Source of the DNA: Blepharisma stoltei
Taxonomy: Eukaryota; Ciliophora; Heterotrichea; Heterotrichida; Blepharismidae
NCBI GenBank assembly: GCA_914767885.1
Contig: CAJZBQ010000057.1
Location: 806,001 to 870,000 of the forward strand
Direction: 5' to 3'
DNA length: 64,000 bases
In this document: in pieces, positions 55,987-64,000 of the stretch
How the letters are laid out: each line of letters begins with the position of its first letter
Position numbering within the stretch: the stretch's first letter is position 1
Program-made: the position numbers and the translations under genes
The notes under the pieces: generated by a model
Told to the model about the DNA's origin: nothing
The model's input: only the letters and a program-made list of their open reading frames with translations
Database searches by the model: none

Positions 55987-58235
55987 ATGATTGGAAATTT
56001 TTCATGTTTTACATCTTCATGTAGGAAGCAAGTCAAGTTTGCATGTAGTTGCACAGTCCCTGAAACAATGATGTGTAAAATTCACAAGTTAAATCATCTC
56101 AAAGGTAAAAAGCATCATAAAATAAGAAATTTTCAGCTAGAAGACCGTCAAGTATCAATTGAAGAAGACGTTTTTAGGATACTTAATTCAGAAAGGCTAT
56201 GATTAGAAAAAATCAAAATGATTCTAACCCAAAATTTTGAGCAACCTCTACAAGACTTACTCAGAATAAAATTGTTGTACTTACTCCCCCTGCTTAAACT
56301 GGAACAAAAATTCTTGTTCCAATTTAAACAGGGGGAGTAAGAAAATTTTTTTATAAAAAAAAATTAATAAAAAAAAAAAATTTATATTAAAATTAAAAAA
56401 ACAAAATTTCAAAAATTGATCGAATTAGATTAATAAATTTGTTTAATAAAACGCTATTTACTCTTTATCCTTTGATAAAAGCAAGATATAACTAAATTTC
56501 ATTATTAGATAATACGCCACTATTAATTAGTATCAAAACTATTTACGCAAAAATTATTATTTTTATTGATAAAAAAAATTTTAGAAAATTTATCGATCAA
56601 AGTGCTAATTTTATTTAAATAAGATGCTATTATACTCTACTCTTTAAAATAAAGCAAGAAATAAAGTAAATTTTCAATTTTTATATAAAGAATTCGCATT
56701 GAATTTATATCAAAATTATTTAAATAAAAAATATTATTTTTATCTAAAAAATAATTTTTTTTTAAAAATTTAGCAATTAAGAATAATAAATTTATTTAAA
56801 TAATAATATCTTTATGCTCTCTTCTTTAAACAAGAGCAAGATATAACTAAATTTTTAATTTTAGTTAAGAAGAAACATTTGAATTATATCAAAACTTTTG
56901 CATAAAATTATGGTTTTTATATATAAAATTTTTATTATAAAATTGAATGTTGTTTTCAATTTAAAGGGGGGTTAATTTCCCAAAAAAATGGAAATTTAAC
57001 CTATATTTTGTTTCCAATTTAAAAGGGGGGAGTTAGAAGAAAGCATGAGTGAAATTGATAAATTAGCCAAAGCATTTAAAAAAATAAGTAACATAGAAAG
57101 CAGAATATCAGCAGAAGAAATTATTCAAAGAGAGGTGTATAAAAATAAAGATAATTTGGCAGATTTAATTTTGAATGAAAAAAAGACTCACATTGATGCA
57201 TTTGCACAAAAATTAACTTTTAGATCATCAAATAATGCTGTTCAGAGAAGCCAGCTTTTATCAGAACTTTATCAACTTTCTCATTTTGATGAGTACGAAA
57301 ACTATATTTTTTCTATTGTCACACCAAATTCTCGCACAAAAAAGTCCTATAAAAAATTTATAAAAGAATGTGAAAATCTTTATTTGTTATTAGACAAACC
57401 TGATCTAAAAATTCTCAAACAACATTCCCATATCCTTTTTAACACAGATTTCAATTATCTTTACAGCTATGTTGATAATTATAATGGGATAGAGCTTTAC
57501 GCTTATGATATTGAATCTCACAAAATGACTATAAAATCTTATCGTCCTAATCATCGCTTATTAGATAGTATAACAAATATTGTAAAAATTTCGAAATCAA
57601 GTATACTTATCTTGGGGATACTAGCAGGACACGCTAAAGGATTTATAATGGATTTAGGTAACAAAAATGTAAGACAAATTTTTCAAAGCAAAGTTCAAAC
57701 TGGTCCTTTTCATGAGCTCAATGAATTTATTTGTTATGAAAATTATTTGTTTGTATTTGGATGCAAAGGCATTCAGAATTGTATGAAAATGAATTTAAAT
57801 AGCAAAAGATGGCAGCAAATGAAATTTCCTTATTTGCATGATAGAATTTTTTCTGTATTTTTAAAGAATTACGCTTTAATAAGCTGCTACAGAAATTCAA
57901 ATTTTTATCTGTATGATTTTTTGATTGAGGGTTATTCAGAAATTTCTGATTTTAAGTATATTAAAAGAAAGAAGTTTCTTTTTACTGATAATTTAAGGGT
58001 TTATATGTGAATATGAGGTTCAATTTATGAAAGTGAAGAAGATAACCCATTTAAATGAAATTTAATTGCTGATTTTAAATTTGGAATTCATGCTGAGCCT
58101 AATGGAATTACTTATAGTAATTATATGGGAAATCTTTATATTGGCTTTCTTATAAGCCCACAAATGTATTGCTTTAAGTTTAACAGGACTAAAAAAGAAA
58201 TGGAGTTGATTTATCAAGAAGATGTTAATAATTAG
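55987..58235 (+). CDS. B-box zinc finger and kelch-like propeller protein
   Basis: 498 residues after removing a 752 bp family-2 MITE (1497 bp coding). The N-terminus is a B-box-like zinc module (SCRKQVKFACSC, MMCKIHKLNHLKGKKHHKI, with the Cys/His ladder). Then a coiled linker crosses the junction (LRIKLLY then LEESMSEIDKLAKAF). Repeated blades follow, of the form FNYLYSYVDNYNGIELYAYDIESH, GFIMDLGNKNVRQIF, LFVFGCKGIQNCMKMNLNSKRW, YMGNLYIGFLI. This architecture (B-box, coiled coil, kelch-like) is common in large ciliate families of unknown function. TGA Trp at several blades (YMWIWGS). Confidence 0.75.
56282..57035 (+). mobile_element. Expanded family-2 MITE, 752 bp, with internal triplication
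   Basis: Left end a hairpin (CTTAAACTGGAACAAAAATT and complement), right end TTTCCAATTTAAAAGGGGGG then AGTTA. The interior holds about three diverged ~190 bp modules, each with AAGCAAGATATAACTAAATT-like sequence (about 56482, 56652, 56832) followed by a poly-T/A stretch. TTA bounds both sides. Confidence 0.85.
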
Positions 58236-58283
58236 CTTTCCATTACAAATGTTCAGTTATTTGGAGCGCTTTAAAATAAATAA

Positions 58284-58460
58284 TATAGAGGTTTCCTCTA
58301 TATAGCGCTAAAAGCGCAGACATTTTCCCAGGAGCTTTCCAAGTTCGTCGGACCAAATCGCTTTTTTGGTCCGACCAAGGCATTGATTTGGTGCAACCTA
58401 CCGATAAATTCCGATCAGAATTTATCGGCCTTACAGCGCCAAACATAGGAAACTTCTATA
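58284..58460. repeat. Hairpin IES with TATA ends, intergenic
   Basis: Ends TATAGAGGTTTCC and, on the other strand, TATAGAAGTTTCC. Inner palindromes: GGACCAAATCGC with TTTTTTGGTCC; CCGATAAATTCCG with GAATTTATCGG. The arms are less perfect than in other copies. Lies just after the B-box gene stop. Confidence 0.75.
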
Positions 58461-58976
58461 TGCCTTTTAAAGAAATAATATAAAACATCAAAATACTATT
58501 AAGCTTATAGTGATAGTAGATTGTTATTTATTAAGTTTGATTGATTTGCATAGATCTATATAAAAGTTTTCAATATTCATAAATGAAAGATCAGACTATA
58601 CTTATAGTCAAACATTTTTGAATCAAGCTTATAAAGTTTACTCATTTTTTTCAAATCTAAACTTAAATCAAAAGATAAAAGATACAAAATAAAAGATATA
58701 AATTATTTTTTATGCGAATCTCTCAAAGCATTATGATTCAAAGCTGTTTTTTTTGCCTCGTAATAATAGCAGGCTAATGATCTTCATAGAATTAATAATT
58801 AGACCAGAAAATTTACCGAGCTTTTTATTTTAATGCCTATTAGTTTAAAAAGAAGAATCCTATATTTTAAATATTTATGTAAATCACATTAAATGTATGT
58901 AAAATTATGAGATTAAGTCTACTCTATTTTAAGAATTCTCTAGCTGAGTAACTATTTCTAAGATTTTCAAGCAAAA
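58461..58976. other. Intergenic, AT-rich
   Basis: Spacer upstream of the Rab gene. A DNA stretch AATCAAAAGATAAAAG / ATACAAAATAAAAGATAT at about 58668-58700 is low-complexity. Nothing else seen. Confidence 0.5.
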
Positions 58977-59582
58977 ATGGCAAGAAGAGATTAGTAACTT
59001 ATATACAGCGACTTCTTGTTTAAATTAGTCTTAGTCGGAGATTCCGGGGTCGGAAAATCTTGCTTGCTATTGCGTTTTGCAGATGATACTTTTTCGGAGT
59101 CATATATAAGCACAATAGGGGTGGATTTTAGATTCAAAACTTTTACGATTGACAATAAGCTGGTCAAGCTTCAAATTTGGGATACTGCTGGCCAAGAAAG
59201 ATTTAGAACTATAACTAGTGCTTACTATAGAGGCGCTGACGCTATTTTGATTGTTTTTGATAAGACGAACAAGGAAAGCCTTGATCATATAAAAGACTGG
59301 GTTGAAGAAATTAATAAATATTCTGAAGGGTCAGTCAGAGTATTGCTGGGGAATAAATGCGATAGAAATGATAAAGTTGAAGTAAGCGAAGAAATGGGGC
59401 AAAAGTATGCTGAAATGTATGGTATGATGTATGTTGAAACTAGTGCGTTAAGCGCACATCATGTAAGCGAAGCTTTTTTTATGGCAACAAGGGAGCTTGT
59501 ACAGAAAAAAGAGAAAAAGACACCGAAAGGAAAGAAACTTGATGACTTGAAAAAAATTAGGAAAAAGTCGAAATGTTGTTAA
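58977..59582 (+). CDS. Rab1/Ypt1-like small GTPase
   Basis: 196 residues (591 bp after a 15-nt intron). Starts MARRDYDFLFKLVLVGDS. G boxes: GDSGVGKS (P-loop), switch I with STIGVDF, WDTAGQE, GNKCD (NKxD with Cys), ETSA. Rab family box IGVDFRFKTF fits Rab1/Rab8-like members. It ends in KKSKCC, the site for double geranylgeranylation. Acts in ER-Golgi or exocytic vesicle traffic (family knowledge). The first coding exon is only 17 nt. Confidence 0.92.
58994..59008 (+). other. 15-nt intron in the Rab gene
   Basis: GTAACTTATATACAG. Without removal the frame hits TAG and TAA immediately. Removal gives RRDYDFLFKLVLVG. Confidence 0.95.
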
Positions 59583-59860
59583 GATTAATTTATGTCTACA
59601 CAAATCGTAATTTTTTTCAATAAGATAGTCAAATCATAGCATTAGTCAAATAATAGCTGTGATTTCCTTTAAATATTACCAATATTTTTATACTAGTTTA
59701 CGATGAAAAGCCTCTAATGAACTTTTTTGGCTCGCCATATTTTGGCCAAATTTAAATTTGTAACCAAAAAAAATGCTTTCTGTGGGCTATTCTTTATAGA
59801 CATGTACAACTTAATTGGTTGTCACAATTTAGCTTGTTTAAATATTTTTTTCAATTAATT

Positions 59861-61112
59861 CTAAATTTCTTCATCTTGGTCAATCTTCCTAATAATTAAT
59901 TCCGCGAATTTTCTAATCTCATCTAGATACCTGCGTATTTTTTACATTTTAGATCCATTTCTCAAATCCCCTTCCTCTATCATCTCTTTTGCTTTCTTTA
60001 TCTGCTCTACAGTAACCAAATCTCACACTCTTTCTTTTCTCTCATTTTCCTGTTTCTTTTGCAAAGATAGTAAATTTACATCATAAGATGATGTACAGAT
60101 ATCTTCATCTTTGATGCAAAAGCTCGAGCAGCTGCTATTATTGCTTAAGCTCTTTTTCCCTTTTTTAGAAGGAGTGATAGTTTTATAAAAATTATCAAAA
60201 TTTTGCGTGGCTTTCATTATAGGGGATCTTAGCCTTCTATCAGACACTGAAGGTATAAGGAACTTACTATCCGCTCCGTGAGCGAACAAATCATTAAAAA
60301 TCCCTATTTTTTGGGTGAAAAACAATGTTTTTTAATATAAAAATATTAAGAAAAAATAGTATGATATATAATTAGTATAATGAAATTTCTAGCTAACTCT
60401 GTTGGAATTTTAAACAGAGTTATTTTTAAACCATAAATTTTACAAATTAAATTAAGTTTTACGACTTGGAACTTTTTTTAAATTTGAAAAAAAAATTACT
60501 ATAAATTTAAATATAAATTTTTTTTAGCCCCCCTCTTTGTTCACTCATGGAGGGGGAGTTAGAGCTTTGAGATAAACGACAGTTTAAGCTGTTTACTGAA
60601 GTATGGCAAGAATTTTTTGACATACTCTGTGGGTTTGTGGATGCTGTGGTGATAAAGTAGAGCGGAGAAACTTTGGGAGATTTTTTAAGCTTGATTTTCT
60701 TACGAATTTCTTCTCGATAAGTTTTTCATGAAGTGAAGTCTTTCTTTTCTTTATTTTCATAAATCTGCTTACTCCCATCCCCTCCGTGAGCGAACAAAAA
60801 CTCTTGTTTTTTAAAAAAAATCACACTTCGCAAAAATTGGAAAGCAAATATTAATTTAATTTGTAAAATTTATGTTTTAAAGTGCAATTTGTTTAAAATT
60901 AAACAGAATTAGGTCGAGATTTATTATACTAATTATCACTTATATCAAAATTTTTTTCCATAAAAAATTTTTGTTCGCTCACGGAGGTGGGTTTTTGGGC
61001 AAAAAACAGCGATTTTTCTAATAGTTTTGTTCGCTCACGGAGGGGGGAGTTAGAGTTTTACCTCAGATGCTTGCTTTTTCAAGAGGACTTTTAATGAAGA
61101 TTTTTGGGACAT
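59861..61112 (-). CDS. Basic hypothetical protein with an IES inside an intron
   Basis: 214 residues after removing two family-1 MITEs (281, 295 bp), a 16-nt and a 15-nt intron (645 bp coding). The protein is Lys/Ser-rich: MSQKSSLKVLLKKQASE, then IYENKEKKDFTSWKTYREEIRKKIKLKK, SVSDRRLRSPIMKATQNF, YKTITPSKKGKKSLSNN, NLLSLQKKQENERKERVWDLVTVEQIKKAKEMIEEG, ending ELIIRKIDQDEEI. No known domain. The plus-strand and alternative minus-strand frames here are shadows. A frame beginning MGVSRFMKIKKRK is out of phase with the rest. Confidence 0.65.
59931..59945 (-). other. 15-nt intron
   Basis: Minus-strand GTAAAAAATACGCAG. Removal joins GSKM to YLDEIRKFAELI and bypasses TAA. Confidence 0.85.
60265..60561 (-). 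mobile_element. Family-1 MITE as IES
   Basis: Left TTACTATCCGCTCCGTGAGC, right TTCACTCATGGAGGGGGAGTT then A. Removing 295 bp joins LSQSS to KFLIPSVSD. Confidence 0.85.
60765..61061 (-). other. 16-nt intron split by a family-1 MITE (IES at 60770-61052)
   Basis: After the 281 bp MITE (ends TTACTCCCATCCCCTCCGTG and CTCACGGAGGGGGGAGTT) is removed with one TAA kept, the minus-strand junction reads GTAAAACTCTAAGCAG, a 16-nt GT-AG intron. Removing that joins KQASE to IYENKEKK in frame. Neither step alone gives an open frame. Confidence 0.75.
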
Positions 61113-61134
61113 TTAGAAATAAAATTATTTATAT

Positions 61135-62786
61135 TTATTTTAAATTTAAACAAGTCTTTTTTTTCTCAATTCTCAGTGGATAAAGATTTTTCTTCAGTAT
61201 TGCATCGCTTGAACTTTTAGCTATCACTGTAAAGCCTCTGCTTTTTCTAGCTGATAGCACTTCTTTTAATTGCAATATTTTTTGCCTTTCAGGTGACTTA
61301 TTTCTAGAGGATATTTTTTCACTATCTATCAAGGTCCTTTTCTTTATTTGAGAGCATCTATTTCCATTTCCAGTCAAAATTGTTCGTCCAGGTAACTCAT
61401 CTCTTATAATAATTCTTTGATTTGCAATGCTCTTTTTACTTTCCTCCTTTTTAATTACAGGAATTTCTTCCTCATTGCTACTAATCGACAAATCTCTGCT
61501 TCCGTATCTGCATTTATCTATATAATTAATATATTAAGTAATGAATAATTTTTTATATTTTAAATAAATATAAATAATAAATATTATAAAAGACCTAAAG
61601 TTAAGGAAATTTGGATAGAAATTTTGAGCATGCTCCACCTCTTTTCAGGGTTTTTTTGAAAAATATTTGTAATCAAATGCCGCCAGTAGTTGGAAACCGA
61701 TGCAGGAAGAGGTGCATAATTCACATTAACAATATAGCCCAGGAGTGATTTTAGATCTCCCTGAGCTAGGAGAATGCTTGGAAACTCCCCGAACTGGCTC
61801 GTCATCTTAAGTTGAAAAACCAACTCGGAGATTTTCCAAGCATCCTCCTAGCCAAAGGCGATCTAAAATCACTCCTGGTCTATATTCTGTACAATTTGAG
61901 CAACTGTATTTCCTTGAAACGGCAAACTTCCTGTCAATAACGCATAAAAAATGCATCCTAAGCTTCATATATCAAGCGCCGGCGATGCTCTATTATCAGT
62001 CCTCGAAATTACTTCAGGCGCTGTATACATCAAGCTCCCGGAGTCTGATTTTTGCCCCTTCCCACTTGCGCTGCACATCCCCGCAATTCCAAAATCCACG
62101 ATTTTAATTACATTTTTATTTCTGTTTGAAAAAAGCACATTTTCCAGTTTCAAGTCTCTATGTATCACCTTATTATTATGGCAATACCTAACAGCCCCAA
62201 TAATTTGTACAGCCAAACTGAAAACTTCTTCTTCATCAAGTTTTCCTTTTTCTTCCACATATTTTTGAAGTTCTCCTCCACTGCAATATTCCATAACAAA
62301 ACAAAGCTTGTCATCTAAAGGAAACGCATCAATTAATTTTACAATATTTTGATGTTTTAAGCTTCTTAATAGCATCATTTCTGTATAAACTCTACTTACA
62401 TCTTCATGGGAAACCAAAGTTTTGTAGCTGACCACTTTGATAGCTACCTCTTCTTTAGTTAATTTATTTTTATATAAGGATACAGATCCGAAACCTCCTT
62501 GTCCTAATTTTTTGAGTTCTTCGTATATAGCCATGCTGGATTGCCGTAGGAAAGCTTCACCACGAGATAGGAATAAAGGCTCGTCTGGGTTGAGCATATC
62601 TAGGTCTTCGTCAGATATTTCGCCTCCTGTAGAATCGAAAATTTTAAAAGACCTTTTAAGGTGGAGATTAAATTTTTCAGATGATTCTGAGAGGATATCT
62701 TTGACGGACATGTGGGGCCGGATGCGGATTTTACAGCTTTGAGTTAAATGCCCATTGAGAAACACTGTAATTTCAGTCCTATCCAT
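61135..62786 (-). CDS. Ser/Thr protein kinase with N-terminal ubiquitin/DCX-like domain
   Basis: 477 residues after a 150 bp hairpin and a 68 bp IES (1434 bp coding). Residues 1-80 form a small beta-grasp-like domain (ITVFLNGHLTQSCKIRIRP; FKIFDSTGGEISDEDLDML) that could be doublecortin- or ubiquitin-like. Kinase: LGQGGFGSVSLY, VAIKVV, E in the C-helix, EYCSGGELQKYVE, HRDLKLENVLF, VDFGIAG, GSLMYTAPEV, ALDIWSLGCIFYALLTGSLPF (TGA Trp), NIVNVNYAPLP, NPEKRWSML. Then a Lys/Ser-rich tail. The HRDLKLEN loop with LD order suggests a CAMK/ULK-like kinase. The minus frame at 61135-61491 is its C-terminus, not a separate gene. Confidence 0.82.
61519..61588 (-). other. Short IES, 68 bp
   Basis: TATA-containing flanks. 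TA (plus strand) at 61519 and 61587. Removal joins SLTLGLL to DKCRYGSRDL, extending the kinase with its tail. Confidence 0.6.
61733..61884. repeat. Hairpin IES with TATA ends in the kinase
   Basis: Ends TATAGCCCAGGAGTGATTTT and, on the other strand, TATAGACCAGGAGTGATTTT. Arms ~65 bp (GAGAATGCTTGGAAACTCC inner part imperfect). Removing 150 bp restores kinase subdomain X-XI sequence (AQIVQNIVNVNYAPLP). Confidence 0.9.
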
Positions 62787-63394
62787 TTATTAGCTTTAGT
62801 CAAAAGTGATCGGGTGGAATTTTCATTAGTTTATTGTAACGCAAGTGGGCTAGATTAGATAATATGGATTTGTGCAGTATAATTCTTAATAATGTCTGAT
62901 ATTAATAGGATCCAATATTTATTATATAAAATTATTTAGTGTCAATCAAAATATTTAGTTAAGAGGATATTAAAATATGAATCAGAGGAATTAAATTATT
63001 ATGTAATCAGTAATGAGCATTATTTTGCAGGATTATTCTTAATCCCCCCTCAGTGAGCCATAAAATATTTATAAAAATATATTTTTGATATTATTATAAT
63101 AAAATTTCTGCTAATCTAATAATATAAAACAGTAATGAAACTAGAACTTCTCTACTATTTTCGCCATACAAACTTCAAAAAGCTCCACAGTTCCAACATA
63201 AGGATCAGCGAAAACAGTCAAACTCCACAAAATCATCTGAACGATTCCATCAATATCAAAAACCATCTAATTTCTAAAAACTACTTATTCATTTCCATCA
63301 AAAATTTATTTGTTTCCTTCAATTTTATGACAAGCCTTTAATAACGCCCTTAATTTCTTTTATCATCCCTGGCATTCAGATATTTGACCAAAAT
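62787..63394. other. Intergenic with a solo MITE end
   Basis: CTTAATCCCCCCTCAGTGAG then CC at about 63039-63060 is a family-1 left end without a partner in the window. A 68-codon frame at 63135-63341 (MKLELLYYFRHTNF start) has no support beyond being open. Confidence 0.4.
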
Positions 63395-63720
63395 TATTAG
63401 CATGAAGTAAGATTCCAGCTTGAAGATTGTCTAATGCTTAGCCAAGGATGATTTTTGGATTTTTACAAGAAAGAGCTCTATGGCACTAAAGTTGCTATAA
63501 AATTTCCAAAAGAGGTTAAAGAAGACAATTTAAAAGCCCAGCTCAGATTGCAAAAAGAATTGAGTATAATGAAAAGTTTAAGCCCGAAAATATCACTAAA
63601 TGCTATGGGTTTATTATGATGATAAATTTGGTTTAGTTTATTGAATATTGCTCAAACGGCACACTAAGAGATTATACTGATTTACTATGAATATCAAAAG
63701 GAGCATTTTTGGCTAGCCAG
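63395..63720 (+). pseudogene. Decayed protein kinase fragment
   Basis: Visible pieces of a kinase N-lobe: LDFYKKELYGTKVAIKFPKEV (VAIK Lys), LRLQKELSIMKSL, then in a shifted frame PENITKCYGF and EYCSNGTLRDYTDLL. No Gly-rich loop or catalytic lobe is found. Frameshift and TAG break it. It may be a pseudogene or a fragment with unrecognised IESs. The remainder to 64000 shows nothing clear. Confidence 0.5.
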
Positions 63721-64000
63721 GCATCAGGTAAATTGCCAAAAATTGTTTTTTGCAGGCGAAATTCAATTTTAGTAGAATAAAACTTAATGAAATCCAAATT
63801 AAAAATAATTTATAAATTTCATTATAAATCGCAAAAAATTGACAAATTAACAGACTCATGTATTTAATAAACTTTAATCTTAAGTACTGTATGATTTATT
63901 CTGTATGAGTTTGTGTAGGGCACACACTATGTGTACTAATCTTAGCTGGAAATGCGCTTGCACTAACCTCACTCTTGTATCATTCATGGATATGATCCCC

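Noticed and set aside
60593-60778. Minus-strand gene beginning MGVSRFMKIKKRK
   Set aside because: Out of phase with flanking coding; another frame is open across this exon and joins both sides.

Overview
The window reads as germline (micronuclear) DNA of a heterotrich ciliate, most likely a Blepharisma. Three observations support this. (1) TGA is read as tryptophan: it falls in frame at family-conserved Trp positions (SNF1-type kinase, ALG12, PARN, TTLL3, INTS6, striatin), while TAA and TAG end genes. (2) Introns are tiny: GT-AG introns of 15 or 16 nt (one apparent 17) are needed to keep frame in eight genes. (3) Most genes are broken by insertions. Cutting each one out so that a single copy of its flanking direct repeat remains restores an open frame, and the corrected coding lengths come out as multiples of three. 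That is how internal eliminated sequences (IESs) behave.

Layout, left to right: 1-3594 (-) a membrane protein carrying four insertions; 4155-4950 a decayed methyltransferase copy; 5036-7932 (+) a methyltransferase-RAP domain fusion; 8584-11494 (+) striatin; tRNA-Glu; 12351-16824 (+) a large Cys-motif protein; tRNA-Phe; 17431-19051 (+) a multi-pass membrane protein; 19080-19916 (+) a PTAR1-like protein; small hypotheticals to 21984; 22128-23729 (-) ARS2/SERRATE; 25547-27019 (+) SNF1/AMPK-type kinase; 27174-29577 (+) Prp43/DHX15 helicase; 29587-30294 (-) a SNARE; 30513-32913 (+) a small membrane protein and a SAM-domain protein; 32931-37266 (-) a TPR-IQ protein; 37457-38470 (-) RPF1; 38600-39591 (-) a Cys-rich protein; 40945-43415 (+) PARN; 43677-45362 (-) ALG12; 45431-48276 (+) TTLL3-type ligase; 48306-48970 (-) ribosomal protein eL28; 49044-50456 (-) a coiled-coil protein; 50639-53272 (-) INTS6; 54559-58235 (+) a broken and an intact beta-propeller paralogue; 58977-59582 (+) Rab1-like GTPase; 59861-61112 (-) a basic protein; 61135-62786 (-) a protein kinase; a decayed kinase at the right edge.

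Insertions fall into classes: short TA-bounded IESs (63-94 bp); MITE families with TA-containing repeats (family 1 ends like CTCCGTGAGCGAACAAAA, family 2 like CTTTAAATTGGAAC, family 3 like CTCATTTGTCCAATTTTC, family 4 like TTTTTGATAGTG); GC-richer hairpin IESs whose ends all read TATAG or TATAC; SINE-like retroposons with a 5' end near ATTAAAATGGC, short tandem 3' tails and 6-15 bp target duplications; and one 850 bp G-rich element with a 10 bp duplication. Genes are housekeeping and unrelated to one another in pathway (mRNA processing: ARS2, INTS6, PARN, Prp43; ribosome: RPF1, eL28; membrane and glycan: ALG12, SNARE, Rab; cytoskeleton: TTLL3). No operon logic is expected or seen.
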